A stretch of 64,000 nt of DNA from Earliella scabrosa (lineage: Eukaryota; Basidiomycota; Agaricomycetes; Polyporales; Polyporaceae), in the NCBI GenBank assembly GCA_022605405.1, contig JABYQQ010000005.1, positions 372,001 to 436,000 on the forward strand. Direction: 5' to 3'. The notes under the pieces were generated by a model. It had not been told where the DNA came from. It searched no databases and saw only the letters and a list, made by a program, of their open reading frames with translations. The translations under genes were made by a program, and so were the position numbers. This document shows, piece after piece, positions 11,316 through 24,994 of the stretch (its first letter is position 1; each line of letters starts with the position of its first letter).

Positions 11316-13133
11316 ATTGAGTGTGATTATGGGGAAAATGGGTGCAGACAGGTTCCACGGCTTCAGGCTATAAGGGTTCGTCATTCGACTTTCAGAAGCA
11401 CTTTCACGTACAGGTTCACGAGGTCCACAGGTGGACGTACTTCAGACTTGACACCCGTGGCTGACCGTAGCTCAACTGTGTGATGTCAGTACTAGTCAGC
11501 CGACGTTGAATTGTGGTCCTGGATCATGTAGTGGGAATAGGGGAAAGTATGGGAGTAATAGTTGCGCAATAGGGCAGCAGCATAGTCACCACAAACAGTA
11601 CGCTGATTGTCCTAGGCAGGAAATTGTTGATTTGCAATCTGTTCGTTGTCTCGCAAAGCCACCTCAATCTAGGGCCACAGAATTTGTCGAGTGCAGCTAT
11701 TCGTAAATGCTGTTCATTGCATCCACTGGAGGTTTCGACGTATCTTGGCACGCGATACTGATTTCAAATTTTGCGAGGCGTGTGGATACACCTGTAGCTC
11801 TGCACTGCGAAGGTTAGCAGGTGCGTAGTCAAGATTTGCCAAGAGTCGCGTTGGTGAACGTACATGGTACATGCTTGTGTGTGGTGCACAGAATATTGCG
11901 GAGCATTGCATGTCATCGTCCTAGCAAGTCGAATGTCCTCCCAACAACTTCGGCGAGTGGCGTCCTCGGCGATCTAGCTCAACGAGTCCCCGTTCTAAAT
12001 TGACCTCGTAAGCTGAGCGAGAGAAGGAAATGACGACAAAAATGACTCCACACCGCACATGTTCATTTGGAACCGCCTCGCCCACAGTGAGCTGTGAGCT
12101 GTGGACGGTTTGCCCGAACGGCCTTTTCTGGCTCATCCAGCAGCTTTGGAATACAGATCAATCGACTGAGATGGTGCACGTTGTGCAGCAGCGGACGGTA
12201 CGAGTGACATAGCTGATCCGAATCGTGGATGCATAGCTCCGACGGGCATCTTCTGAGGCTGCATGCCCTCGTCCACTCATCGGAGTTCTTGAAGAGTGCA
12301 ACCCGTTTGGTGTCATTGATTTTGGCCCACAACGTCCTCCGGATCTTCAACGGAGTTCATCGCCCGCAAGACAATCTCCATTGAGCAGACAGACGACATA
12401 CCGTACATGGTTCAGCGCCGTTGCTACCCTCGAAGAGATCTGTTTTAAGACACTAGTCACGGCATGGCAGACGAGCTGTTACCTCTAGTAAGAATTGAAG
12501 GCCGCGTTTTGCTGTACAATCATTGGATGAGCAGACCTTGTCACTCACAAGTTTCATCCTGCGCCGTGTCCCATCCACTAGGACAGTCGGACGATTGCAG
12601 GAAGAAGATCACTTCCTGCGAGACCGCCAATCCGCACGTCAACTTGGGCGGGATGACAGAATTCTGCTATAGGGCCAATGCGCCAGTTTGGAGAGGGAGA
12701 AACGGATGCGCAAAGTTTCGAGGATGGACTGGTATTAGGCGCTGACAGGCGGACCGGCTGAGACGAACGGGCCGCCGGCCCGACCCGCACCTGTTCAACG
12801 CTTGTCCGGCGTCCGCCAGGTTGCTTGACTTGAGATATCGTCTTATGTTATCTTCGCATTAAAGTGACCCGCAAAGTATTCTCGTTGAATCTCGGGGAGC
12901 ATATGAATAATGCTGTCCACGATCGGACTGACAGGTCACTTCGATGACCGCCCGGGCGACTCGTACTGAATCCGCATGATGTGATAAATTAGAACTACAA
13001 GTTCTACGAGACCAAAGGGGAATACGCAATGCTCAACACTCGGCCGCGGAACGCACTTGAAGACATCCGGACATGACCTGACTTGAACCAAAGCAAGCCT
13101 TTCCCACTGCAACTCTGTCCGGGAGAGTCTGGA
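11316..13133. other. long intergenic stretch between DUF6533 genes B and C
   Basis: About 1.8 kb with only short frames. A hydrophobic minus-strand frame at 11524-11751 (NNFLPRTISVLFVVTMLLPY) has no recognisable partner exons. The part nearest 11315 should contain the promoter of gene B. No repeat or transposon ends seen. Confidence 0.4.
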
Positions 13134-14887
13134 CTACTCAATGTGCGAAGTGTCAACCGTCTCGTCGCCACCTTCCTCCATATGCTGGTCATCCTCATGA
13201 ATGCCGGTGGGCTCGGATGCGGATGTGAAGTCTTCCAGTGGGGCAGGGAGGGAAGATCCGAGAGAGCCTACGAACCTATTGAAGGCCAAACTTCCCATCG
13301 AAGCGAGAGAGCCTTGATCCAGCATGGCATTGTTGGCTTCTTGAAGGTCGATCAGAAAGCGCGAGACAAGAATTGCCGTCAGGCTGTAAACATTGTTGAG
13401 TAAGGCATACAGCCAATGATAGTGCAGTGACAACCCAATACGAGGCAGCTTGAGACTCACGGTTCTACGAAAAAAATCATGCTGCTTGCATTCCCGCTGA
13501 TAACCAAGTTGGAGCTTCCAATCTGAAAGCAAGTATTTGTATTCCGTGCAGAAACGTGTGAATGGATGTTCGAATACAGGTACTTACGGAGAGCAAGGTA
13601 AAACTGAGATGGAGGATGTTGATGATTAGGAGGGTCCTGCTTAAGAGTGAGCGCCATTCACAACTCATGTACACTTTGACTGACGCACATAAAGTATATT
13701 ACTCCTATCCCATCACCGGTACCGCGTGACTATCAGTTACTGAGCCCGACCAGGAGAAAGAAGACTGCATATCGACTCACCGTTCTTGAATAAAACGGTT
13801 GAGAGCGATGTGCGCTGCCCACCGAGGGCTCTGATACCTTCTCGGCTTGCTTTAAATGTTGCCTTCCAAGTGATTGCCAATACCAGAAGGTCGGCTGCCA
13901 TGGCAGTGCTTCTGGCGACTATGAAGCCTACCCAGCCCAACGTCAGCGGCAGCCAGACTGGCACTATGGTGGTTAATCGTATATGCTTACGGCTTAAGCC
14001 GAGCACACGTCAGCCACACACTATCGAAAGGTGGTATCTGGGCCAATGATCACTCACGCATTTTGAAGGTCTCTTGATTGTTTTGAGACAAGGCCGCACG
14101 CAGAACCAGTTTCCACGATATAGACATATCCCATGGATGCCTGATGACAATGATATAACCACACAAAAGTACCTCAGATCATTGGAAGTACACTCACAAT
14201 ATTGCAAACGAGCGGACCTGACGAGAGAAGCAAGACCCCGAGCGCCAAAGGCCATGTTCGGGCACTAAGGGCAAATGCTCTCATGCCGGAAAAGACTGAG
14301 CTAAATCAGCCATCCATCTATGCGTAAATGAAATGCATAGACGTGCTCACCAGCCCATGGGAGGTATTGGGCGCATTCTATGATTGCAGCCAGGTAACCC
14401 ATCGGCGCGCAACTGGAATTGCGTGTCATCGTGAGGAATTCAATTCTAGAGTAGAAGAGCGTGATCTCCGACCTCTGCTCTCGAGAATTGACACTCAGCA
14501 GTGCATCAACTACTGGAGGAAATGACCCTTACCTGATCTTCGATTGGATATGGAAACCCCATGAAGCGGGTGACCAAGGCCAAGTAACGGTTCGCAATGA
14601 AGAGGACGGATGCCATGGTGATTTTGCGTTTCCAGAACAAATTGACTTCACGGTCGAATGTGACGACGTATTCAAATGCATAAAGAGCTAGTGATGTTTA
14701 CATCATGCATGTGATAGGAGCGCATGCGTATTGAACTGACCTCCTGTAGCGACGTTCATATATGAGCCGACCTGGCTGCAACCGACGACATGAGCCAATG
14801 TTGATTGCTAATTGGCCAACGAGTCATGACCACTCACAAAGAGTCATAGTCTGCAATGATCTGAGCGTTCAAGCTTTCGGCGGACAT
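13134..14887 (-). CDS. DUF6533 membrane protein C
   Basis: Third copy in the left cluster. The ATG at 14885-14887 gives MSAESLNAQIIADYDSL. The domain exon reads ALYAFEYVVTFDREVNLFW then KRKITMASVLFIANRYLALV, and splices with a normal GT donor (CAG|gtaagg) into an exon readable from AGG (RSEITLFYSRIEF...) to CAQYLPWA. Then come the MRAFAL-type exon, a helix beginning VGFIVARSTAMAADLLVLA, and the C-terminal exon VYSLTAILVSRFLIDLQEAN ending VDTSHIE-stop. This copy lies directly downstream of the intact GH5 gene, 709 bases away and in the same direction, the same arrangement seen in decayed form at genes A and E. No disabling change is visible. Function unknown. Confidence 0.8.
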
Positions 14888-15596
14888 GGTTCGTGTAATA
14901 GCTGCGAGTGTGTGATATGGCCAGGGAATGGGTGGGGAGAATGGGACATACAGCTGCAAGCTATATGGGCTTGCCAACTTGAACTCAAACATCGACCAAA
15001 GTAGGGGTCCTGGGACCTGCACCATCAGAATGCTGGTATGCACGCGTAACCCACCGGCATGCGCCCTCACCGAAGATAGCTTGTGCTATCCCCTGAGCAG
15101 TCGCAACAACGTCTGAGCAGAGGCATCTGATAGGGCGAGGCACCCCAACTTAATCATGTCCACGTGCAGGTCCTTCGGAGAGGGATGTCATCCTTATTCG
15201 TCGTCGCTGTGTCAGGAATCAACACATAGCAGAACTGTGACCACGGATGGAAGTGCACTCAAACGCGATACGGCAGTGGCAGACGCTGACTGCTCATCTT
15301 CTCGAGAGATACGATATCACTTGGCAGCACTTGGTTCCGATGGCTGCGCTGTCACAAGGTATTCCTGACTGCCCCCCTTGTGGCCGTCATGATTCGATGA
15401 GACTGAGCAGACGTTCGAAGCCGATGAGTTCACAATATACCGGATACAGCGATGACAGAGGGATAGTACAGCAATAAATACATCTGGAAGTCCCAAAGGC
15501 AAAATCAGCAAGCGGAGCGACTGAAGATACGGCTGCAAACGCACGCAAGCAATAATTTCAGGGGCATCTGAACCTGTCGTGCAGCCCGTAGTCCTT
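14888..15596. other. spacer between GH5 gene and DUF6533 gene C
   Basis: Promoter side of gene C and 3' flank of GH5. A TATA-like CATATAG (minus strand) lies near 14960, about 75 bases upstream of gene C. No exon seen. Confidence 0.4.
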
Positions 15597-17425
15597 CTAG
15601 GAATTAGAGCAAATGTCAGGATACATCCTGTCCGTAGGATCCCTCGGGATCCAACCGCCCTCCAAGCCCTTCTGATAACTCCATTCATCAGCGTTCTCGG
15701 CCTATCAGCACAACGAGTTCGTGTCAGCCTATCGCCGGACACACAGAAGCCCGTAAAACGCTCGAATCGCACCTTCCACGTCCAGAACGTCCACCCTTGG
15801 ACCGCCTCACCAATCGCGAGCTGCGACTCGAAGTACCGGCGCAGATACCGCTTGTAATCATCGCTCCATGTCGACGAGTCGCCCGAGTAGCCGTCACAGC
15901 TCCCGAACCGGGGCTGGTTTGGCTGCCAGGTACCATCCCAGCGCGCCCCAACGCCGCGCCCGTTCAGCCACTTCGCGCAGTCCGTGATAGCGTTCGACCA
16001 CTCGCCGCTGACGGTGTACAGGTTCGACCTAGAATAGTTCTCGAGGGTGCTTAGCACCTGACAGGAGTACTGGAAGGAAGTGTGTCAGCGCGCTCGTGCG
16101 GCAGGGATGCGTAAGGATATGTCACACACGTTGATGTGCTCGTCTCGGGTCATCTCTAGCTGGTTGTAGTTGAAGATCTGGTACTCATGCTGACAAGGAA
16201 CATCGTGAGCGCGACTAGCAGACGGAGACGAGACACCCGTGACTCACGTAGTCCATAAGGACGCCTTGTGCATCAGGATAATTCAAGAAACCGTTCCAGC
16301 TCTGCCCATATAGTCAGCCTTGTATTCGCGGAGGTACTGATTCCCTTGACATACCCCGACACCAAGAAACGCATCGCTGATCATGATCTTCAACGACGGG
16401 CCAGCAGCCTCACGAACAGCACTATAAGCATTTTCGTAGAAGTCGGAGACGACGCGTGCAATGTCCTCCTGCCACCCGCCCGGCTCATTCAACAGCTCCA
16501 GCACATCGATCATCCCACCAATCTGGTCCGCAATGAACCGCAGAATGTCGACCGTACGAGCAACGTTGTTCCCCTGAGCCCAATTCGCCGAGCCGCGCTG
16601 CCCTGAGTTGTCGTAGCCATTCTGCGAGCCCGGTGCGCCGTGGAGGTCGAGGATGACATGGAGACCGTGCTTCTTCGCCCAGCCGAGCGCGCGCAGGAGG
16701 TACGGCCACGCTCCGGGGATGTATGGGTCGACCGAGGTAGTGAAGTTTGTGTCCGCAGAGGTGATTGGTACGGACCAATAGCCGATTTGCATCCTGTATG
16801 CACCAGTCAGACGCGCACGGACCGAAGTCGAACGAGCACCGCCAGAGAACAGGAAGGGACTTGAGCAGACGACAGAGAACATACCGGACATGGTTCAACC
16901 CCGCATCCTTGATGGCAGCAAAGTCATCCTCCGTGATCCATGTCTCCCAGTGATTCTGCAAAACGCTCAACGCCTGGTCTCGGTCCTGCATCTGCCCGAA
17001 CGTGTATTCGTCGATGATGTCTGGGTTGTTTGTGTTCTCGAAGATGCTTGGTGTTATCCACGGCTGCAGTCGCATTCAGCCACACTCTCAGATGTTTGGA
17101 GCGAGAGTCTTACCTCGAGTACGAACCAGCCACCGCTTCCCGGCGTTCGGACTTGAGATGAGCGGATCTGGCGGACGGAGCGGGAAAAGATCACTCACAG
17201 GTTCACCCCACGTATCGTATCCCTCCCATACTCAAACGGAGCCAGCGAAGGCGTCGCAGTCGGCGCACCGGTACCCGTAGCAGACGAGGTGGTGGTGGGG
17301 CTCCCGGCCCCGACCTGAACGCCGAGGCTCGGGGCAACGAGGCGGCATTGTTGTTTCGCGTGGCCCAGGGTCGCCAGAGAAAGGGCGAAGAGCAGAGCCC
17401 ACAGCGAGAAGAGCGATAGCGGCAT
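15597..17425 (-). CDS. secreted GH5 exo-beta-1,3-glucanase
   Basis: A glycoside hydrolase family 5 enzyme of the fungal exo-1,3-beta-glucanase type, which removes glucose from the non-reducing ends of cell-wall beta-1,3-glucan. The ATG at 17423-17425 opens a signal peptide (MPLSLFSLWALLFALSLA). A Ser/Thr/Gly linker follows, then [20 protein letters not shown] assembled across two introns, DDFAAIKDAGLNHVR, IGYWSVP, HVILDLHGAPGSQNG, LELLNEPGGW (Glu = acid/base), HEYQIFNYNQLEM, VSGEWSNAITDCAKWLNG (Glu = nucleophile) and GWTFWTWKAENADEWSYQKG, ending DICSNS-stop. Both catalytic Glu residues are present and no break is visible. Two 3'-half remnants of this gene occur at 7.7-8.3 kb and 46.0-46.5 kb, each upstream of a DUF6533 gene as here. 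Confidence 0.93.
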
Positions 17426-18138
17426 TCTCAATACATGGATGACGGCAGAAGAAGAGTGCGTTGTGCCCTCCGCAAGGCGCAGAGCCAACGGAACTCGAAC
17501 ACCGGCCAGTCCTTGCGTGCAGGCCAAGGCTCGAATTCCCCGCCAAGCGCGCGCCTGGTGGCTTCGTGGCTGCACGGGCCGGCCACCGCGTGGGTGCCTG
17601 CCGTCAGTGGCGTCTCGCCCTCCAGATTGCGATCTGCTCAGTTCGCCTCTAGACAGGGACCATTGTGAACAAATCGTGAACATAACTTTGAAGCCGGCGG
17701 CGAAGTTGAGATATCTACAAAGAGCATGCATTCAGAACGGGTCATGACAACTACCTACCGTAACGGCCAGGGTTCACGATTACATGGGCGAGGATGCAAC
17801 ATGTGGTAATAAGTAGAGCTAGCGATGCGGATCCGGATATCAATATGCGATAGAGATACAATCGACGATGCGTGCACCAAACAAGAAGAGAAGATCCTGC
17901 GTCCAGTCAGAGTGTAGATGGGGTAAATAGCGCGCGAGAGTTTGCGTCAGACGTCGATGAACGGGATCCTGCAGATCCTGTATTAGAGAGGGAGAACGAG
18001 GAGAGAATGTGTGGCAGAGTAAAGGGATGCTCGGGCTATAGTCGAAGTCAAAAGGCGGAAGGAGAGACGCGAAGTATGCAAAGACGTCGGGGAAACTATG
18101 CAACGAAAGACCATCAAGGCCGACTCGTCCGAGCGGGA
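17426..18138. other. spacer between Uds1 gene and GH5 gene
   Basis: Contains the 5' flank of the GH5 gene and the 3' flank of the Uds1 gene. The open frame continuing upstream of the GH5 start lacks an in-frame ATG near the signal peptide and is not conserved-looking. Confidence 0.45.
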
Positions 18139-21073
18139 TCACTTTTTCCGCAACTGCGCGCGCAGATTCGTGTTCTCCGTCTGCACAGAGTTGAGCTCCT
18201 CGAGGAGGGCCATCTGCTGCGTCTGCTGCGATATCCGCACCGCGTCCACCTCCTCCTGCGCCTTCTCGAGCGCCTTCTGGCAGTCCGCAAGCGCCGTCTC
18301 GAGTCGCTGCACCTCGCCCTCGAGCCGCCTCCCTTCGCTCTCGAACTTCTTCACCTCCGCCTCGAGCTTCTTCCGCGTGGCGTCGGACGACGATGCGTTG
18401 TTGCTCTCCTCCGCGAGCTTCAGCACACGTGCGCTGAGCGAGTTGTTCGCGTCCGTGAGCTGTCGGCACGTCTCCGCCTGCTCCGCGGCCTGTGTCTCCA
18501 GCTCGAGCTTCTCTGCCGTAATGCGGTCGATGGCCTCTTGCAGATTCGAAATCTCGTCTTGGCTGTGAGATCGCCAAGGTGTCAGTTCATCGTAGGCCAA
18601 GGGAGGAAAAGACTGCATGTTAACGTACAAGGTGGTCTGCTTCGCAACTAATGCTACGTTGCGCTCCTCGAGCAACTTGACTTGCTTTTGGTACGTCTCC
18701 AAGGCAGAGTTACTCTCCTGCGCGAGCTTCTGCGCCCGCTCCGCGTTCTTCTTGAGCAGGTCGTGCGCTTGCGCAAACCGAATGAGGCGTTCGATGAGCG
18801 CGCGGTCGTCCGCAATGAGGGCCTGGACGCGAGTGGCGAATCCCTCGACGGTGAAGTTGTCTGGTCCACTGGGACGCGCGGACAGCGGGAACGCGTTGGG
18901 ATCGTACAACGTCTTGAGAGAACGCACGTCCATCTCGGACAGCGACGCCCCGCCCTTGTTCGCAGACGGGCTGCTGGTGGTCGGTGAGCCCAGATTGGTG
19001 GTGGACTTCTTTCGGCCGAGTTTCTGCGCACGAGCTTCTGGTGAAGGCAGGATGGCCCAGATGGGCTCGAGGACGGAGGTGATCTTGGCGGCATCGCCGG
19101 TGTACTGAACGATAGGTCCGCTTCCGGACTCTTGAATCTCCTGCATGCGCATGTCCTCGTCAATGAACGTATAGGGACTTAATGAGATTTCGGTACTGAC
19201 CTTGAGCTGGGTCTCTAGAGTCCTGATATCTGCCTTCGCAGCATCCCTGTCCTTCCGCGCTTGCTCCAGCTCTCCACCTAGCACTTCGCGCTTGTCCAGA
19301 CCGGCGCGCACATCCTCCTCCAACTTGGCCCGCAATGCGTTCCACTCGTCCTGAGTCTTGGATTGGGAGTCCAGCTTGACCTTGACCTCGTCGAGATGCT
19401 TGCTGATAGACTCCACAAGCCCACGAATAGACGCGTCTCGCGAGTAGTGCGAGATGTTATGCCTCCTCATGAGCTCCTGGATAGCATCGATGCCCTGCTC
19501 GAGCTGCGCTTTGCTCTCTCCGCCGGCCTGTAGCGTTGTCCGCTCGGTGAGAAGGGTTGCACGTTCGGCCTTGAGCAATGCGATCTCCCTGTCCTTCTCC
19601 TCGACTATCCGCTGCTCCCGAGCCAACGCCGACTCGATCTCCGTCATCTCCCCGCTCTTCTCCTCGAGGACCTCTAACCGCCGCTCGAGCTTGTCCACCT
19701 CTCTCCGCCTCTCCTCCAGCTCTATCCGCTCCTTCGCCCACGTCTTCTTCTCGTCCTGCAGCTTGCTCACCTGCTCGCCAAGGCCCTGCATCTCGCCCAT
19801 CTGCCTCTCCAGCGCAGCGATCATCTCCTCCGCTTGTCGAAGCTCCGCGCTCTTCGATGAGCGCATCGCGGTGAGCTCCTTAGACATCTTCTGCTGCTGG
19901 ACATCTGCGGCATCCAATGCTGCTTGAGCGACCTTGAGCTGTTCTTGTAGCGAAGTGACCTCGGCAGACGACACTGGCCCTTTGGATATTGAAGGGACGA
20001 TGGCATCTTGGTGGCCAGCGAAGAAGTGTGCACCGTCAAACCGTGAGCGTGAGGAACTCGAAGTTGCGCTGTTAACGGAAGACTGGGTAGGACTCATAGC
20101 TGAGTTCCTGTTAGGTGTGCTGATTCCGGATATGCTGAGGTCGCCGTTGCCGTTGACTGCGTCTGGAGGCGCCATCTTCTTCTCCATACTGCGCAGGGAG
20201 TAGCTGAGGACACCGGCTCGATGCTCGAGCAGCTTGCGGTTGATCTCCGCCGCCTTCTCCGAGACACGCCATAGCTCCTTCTGCGCCAAGTCAACCTTAC
20301 GGTTCGCGTTGTCTAGTTGCTCGGACGTCTGTTTCGAGACGTTCTTGTAGGACGAGTTGGCTTTCGATAATGATAGTGCGGCGTCACGGATCTTCGTCTC
20401 GAGTGTGAGCTTCTTCGTGAGGGCGACCAATCGTGACGAGAGCACTTGAGACTCCTAGCAACACGACAGAACATGTTCGGCGTGAAGTAACAGCCATGAG
20501 CGACAGGTATATGCGCACCTTCTTAAGGTCCTCCACCTCCTCCGCACTCAGGACCTCGCAACCCCTACTGTCCACAATCGCCTCGCTCGCAAGCAGGCTC
20601 ACCAGCAGCTCGTCCTTCGCGCTGAACAACGCGCTCGTCCGCTTCTCCGTGTCCACCGGCTTCCTCGCCAACTCCGTGACGCGCACCGGCATCGGCATCC
20701 GGGGCGACGACGGGCCAGCAATCGGGGACGACGGTTGCGTCGACGTCCGCCCCGACTCAACCGAGTCGCGCGAGGACTGGAACGACGAGTTGCCCGTGTC
20801 CTCGTCGGACTTGGTCGAGCTCGACGCCCCTGGGACCGGCCGCTGGCGGTCCTTGCGGAAGAAGAGCGCCGCCGTCGTCGTCTTCGGGCTGTCCTCGAGC
20901 GCGGCCCCGTTCGGCGGCGGGGAAGACGTTGGCGGCCATGACGGCTTCGAGGACACGTTCAGTGGGTTCGTCGTTCCCGAGCTGGGTGGGGGTGATGAGG
21001 GTGGAAGGGGCGAAGTCTGGGAAGACGGTGTGCCGGCCGTCCCTCCGCCAAAATATCGTCGGACCCCGTTCAT
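18139..21073 (-). CDS. Uds1-domain coiled-coil protein (up-regulated during septation)
   Basis: The protein carries the Uds1 domain, named for a fission-yeast protein up-regulated during septation. The start at 21071-21073 (MNGVRRYFGGG) is followed by about 170 residues rich in Pro/Ser. The Uds1 domain spans the first intron: DELLVSLLASEAIVDSRG, VLSAEEVEDLKK, then ESQVLSSRLVALTKKL, TLETKIRDAALSLSKAN. The remainder is mostly long coiled coil (for example SLQEQLKVAQAALDAADVQQ and LEERRREVDKLERRLEVLEE) down to LRAQLRKK-stop. Two further short introns are likely near 19155-19199 and 18566-18628; both happen to keep the frame open, so they rest on splice signals and on atypical residues (SPYTFIDE, MQSFPPLAYDE) inside them. 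It probably acts as a structural or cell-cycle scaffold; that is inference. Confidence 0.85.
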
Positions 21074-21743
21074 CTCCCTCTGTAGCCTGCTTTGGTGAGT
21101 CTAGCGCAAGAAACAGGGCACGCAGCCGGCTGCTAGGGTATCCTGGAGAGTGTATGGGAGTTTAGAGGGACTGGGCGTGAGGCGATCGTGAGGCCGGATG
21201 CTGCCTAGTTGCCAGAGCTGCAATCGTCCAGAAATAATAGTGACGACTTGTCGGAATCCAGGGTGGGCTGAGAGACAGCAGATACAGGCTTGCAGCGGGC
21301 CTAGCAGCGTGACTGGGCGTGGGTGAAGCTAGAGTGCGCGGGAAGCGGGAGAAGGGGACGGCGGAGGTGGTGGCAGCATGAAGACCGTGTATGGACTTCT
21401 CCAGCAACTGATCTGCTACAAACAGCCGCGCAATTGGCCTCAACACGTCTGACCTCATCTCCGCAAACCCCATCATCTGTGATTGTATTGACCTGGTATT
21501 GACCGTGATCCTACACCCTCTATAACGTTGATCGTACGTATGTTGCGCCCGAGCTTGTCAGTCTGCGTTCGCAAGTACATACTCATATAGCGCTCGAGCG
21601 GCCATAGAGACGTGCTGCGCACCCCGGCTCCTCGGATCGTGGTTCGTCCAGCCATAACATCCATTCGACCGCAGCAATGCGGGTCTGATCCAGGTATGCC
21701 AGAGTTTTCGGATAAACAGCGAAACACGGCGCGCTACACAATA
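21074..21743. other. spacer between PGAP1 and Uds1 genes
   Basis: Upstream region of the Uds1 gene and 3' flank of the PGAP1 gene. The minus-strand frame 21473-21727 is a shadow beyond the PGAP1 stop. Nothing else seen. Confidence 0.4.
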
Positions 21744-24700
21744 TCACGACCTCGCGCCCCAGTACATAGGCCCAATCCGCCTCATCACCGCCCAGCCCAC
21801 TGCCACGCTCGCCGTCTCGAACACCATGTACGTCGTCCGCGGACCAGTGACGAACGCGACCCCAGCGAGCGCCGCCATTCCCCACCGCGGCGATACGACT
21901 TCCGTCCTCCTCTCGCTTCCGCTGAAACAGCGATCCCAAAATCAACTTCCTGTCACCGGTGCGCTAGGAAGAGGACGAGACGAGACGACTCACAAGAACG
22001 CTCTGATATATGGGCTTGGATCGCCGCTTCCCATGACCTCCACGAGGACCAAGAACGGCGCGACATATAGGAAGTTGTGGTCCCCGTCGAATGGTGTCGT
22101 GAGTCCTGCAGTCGCGAGCGTGCGGACCCATACTGCAAGGACGGGTGCAGCAAGCGGAAGTAGCCAGGTCATGAACAGCAAGAGATGCAGATGAGCATTG
22201 GCTTGATGGATGAGGTGAAGACGCGAAGGGGTCGGAGCGCGAGACATGTCACTAGACCGACTGTCTTGCGTATCGCTGTCAGGGTTCACTGGGACGAGAG
22301 GTACAGCCTCTGGTGCGGCAGAGATGGCAGGAGGGTGTGAATGGGACTCCGCGAGCGTGGACGCGCAAGTATAGAAATGGATGAGCCAGCAACCCAGGTA
22401 GGCCACTTGCCAAGGAACGAGTATGAAGATGACAAGGAAGATGAATGCCATCGACAGCACTGCGGTCGTCGGCCTCCGGCGCGAGGTATCTTCTCTTCGT
22501 CTGAGGGGTGCATGTGAGAGCGAACTGCGATCACAGAACAAAAGAGCATACCTGCTGAAGAGCCCGAGTACAAGCTGGAGAGGCCAAAGCAGAATCAGCA
22601 GTAACCACCACATCACGCACACAAGCCCGAATGCGATTGGGAGCAAAAGGGCTGCGAGAGGAGCGAAGGGAGCACTACCACCATTCCCCAGCCATAGTCC
22701 TACCCGGAGAGGCAGGAAGGAGAGGAAAAACGACAGCAAAACGAGCGGTGACAGCCTCTTGCGGGCAAAGAAGTCCAGCGAAGACCTCACGTCCGGTATT
22801 GGAGCTTTGTAAAACAGGTGAGAACGCGCATCCGGTTGCTGCACAGACTTCAACGACTCACCGCCGGCCTCTACCAAGCGCATCACATCCCACATGAGGA
22901 TAGCCATGATACCAACAGCCCAACAAGCCGCGGCAGTTCCGTATCGCGTCCCCCATCTGCCGATAGTAGCCCACCAGTCCACAGTCAACCGGATCTCGTT
23001 CACCCAACACTCTCCTGTTGAATGGATCGTCAAGGTGTTGCCTATGGGGTGATCTGACGCAATGTATGGCGCGCTTGCATGTGAATGCAGAAGAATGGAA
23101 CGGGGGAACGTAGGAGCAAGCGGGTAGTAGTGCGTTTCTAATGGATGTGAGCTATGCGTGAGAAGTGGGAGGAAGACCGGATTGGCTAGTACGTAGAATA
23201 CTTGAGTGAGCATGCAGACGCAGACACAAGAACTGGCGACATACACCTGCAAGATGACTCGGAGTCATATCCTCGAGTAAGTCGGTACACCAGTAGTGCA
23301 TTAGCCGGGAGAGATGGGAGGTTGATCTGCGTCCGAATTCCGCTTGGGAGAGCGATGTCAACCCACGAGAGCAACAAGCCTGTACGATTCATCAGCTCCG
23401 GTCTAGGCGAGTTGACTGACGTTACGTACTGGCAAGGCTGACATCGACGTCTAGTGGCTCACTCCCAGCAAACCCACTGAATACCCATCCCCGCCTGTCC
23501 CCATCCTCAATTGTGACGGCAACGAACGAGTCGGAACCCAATGCGATGTCACTCTCGAACAGGACCACCCCCTCAGACTCGTCCGTTCCTTCGTCGGGAA
23601 CGGGAACGGGAAACGGTGACCCTGGGATAGGGCTGGGAATGAGCTTGTGGACAGATGGAATGACTGGAGAGCATACGAGCCCTTCTGTCCCGTGACATAC
23701 ACGGACCGTCGCACGGAACTTGAATGGACTATGGGGCGAGACAGGAGGGACGGAACCCTGCGAAGCATATAGCACAAACTTGGCCGTCCTCTGCCCTTCC
23801 TCTACAGAAGGCAGTGACATGACGTAGGATTGTGTGTCACTCGGCTCCCGCACCAGGAGGTGCTGGCCATATGGAACCTTGTGGTAGCGTCCGGTGTGAA
23901 GGTGCAGGGGTTCTGAGGGGATTTCAGAAGGCGGAAGACTATGACCGTCGCGCAACCATCGGTCCATGACTTCAGCGCGCTGTTCTGCCGTTTTAGCTGC
24001 TGCGATTTCTAGCGCTGCACGGGCAATGCGCCACCGGACCTGATGGCACCACACCATGGCCAGGTGGCCGACGCCTGTCCAGCAGCCTTCCAGCGCGCTA
24101 GTGAAAACCGTGCGCCGGTACGACGAGGTGTCGTAACCCAGCACGGCAGAAGAGAGGATACATGACTCTGATGGAATCATGAGGTCTGTCGCGCCTCCGC
24201 ACAGCGACAAGATAGGTGTAGGGTCGGAAGCCAGTGACTTGTGATTTCCGGCGTATATGTGGTCGATGCGACGGTCAAACCGTACCGGAGGAAGTGTATG
24301 CGGTGTAGACATGGTGATTATGGCCGAGATGTTTGGGTTCGGGAGTAAGGCTGTGGCAATTACTCCGCCCATCGAATGACCCATGACGATAATAGTGGTA
24401 TGCGGAGGGTACTTGGAGAGGATGTAGTCAATTGCGCGTGACGCATACGCGGTTTCGAAGTCGATTGTCGGTCCGTGAAATGCGGAGAGATCCTCATTGA
24501 ATTCGACTGCGTTCATAGTGAGAGGCGAATATATGCGTCAGCGGGTGGGACATACCAGCAAAGAAATCGAGTCCAGTGTATCCCTTGTTCGCGAACTCCG
24601 GCGACACCTGGTACGGCGACGAGAAGTACTGATTCGCCGCTGAGGAAGCTATTGAGCGCACTTGGTGCGAGGACCCAGCATTTCCGGGAATGAAGAGCAC

Positions 24701-24994
24701 GGGCGCGCCGTGCAACTACTAAAACTCAGTCAAGACCCTCGTGTCATGCAAACGCGATGGTCTACTCACCTCGTTGCTCTCGAGATTGCCCTCGCGGTAG
24801 AGCCAGAGGCTATACCGACGCGCGAGCGGGGTCCATGTGTGGTCGAACTTGTTCTGGAGGAGGTAACTAGGGCGCATCCATGACATGCGGCATCCTTGCG
24901 GCGAGAGCGAGTGATAGGTGTCTACTCCAGCATAGTAGATAACGGCGACGGCAGCGAGCGCGAAGACGGAGAGGGCAGCGAGCAGCCTGCTCAT
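21744..24994 (-). CDS. BST1: GPI inositol-deacylase (PGAP1/Bst1)
   Basis: ER enzyme that removes the acyl chain from the inositol of GPI anchors, which allows GPI proteins to leave the ER. The start at 24992-24994 (MSRLLAALSVFALAAVAVIY) gives an N-terminal membrane anchor. The lipase part follows across introns: GCRMSWMRPSYLL, LHGAPVLFIPGNAGSSHQVR, GYTGLDFFAVEFNEDLSAFHG, and IIVMGHSMGGVIA with the catalytic Ser of GHSMGG. The C-terminal half is hydrophobic with many membrane helices, as in the family. I place the last splice at the AG before CGGAAG (near 21920), giving MAALAGVAFVTGP...MYWGARS-stop at 21744; an AG about 25 bases earlier would give a non-hydrophobic tail. It is divergently transcribed from the Mg2+ transporter gene 252 bases away. 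Confidence 0.9.

Noticed and set aside
11524..11751. Hydrophobic minus-strand frame (RTISVLFVVTMLLPYCATI).
   Set aside because: No matching DUF6533 exon or other family; single short frame without convincing borders.
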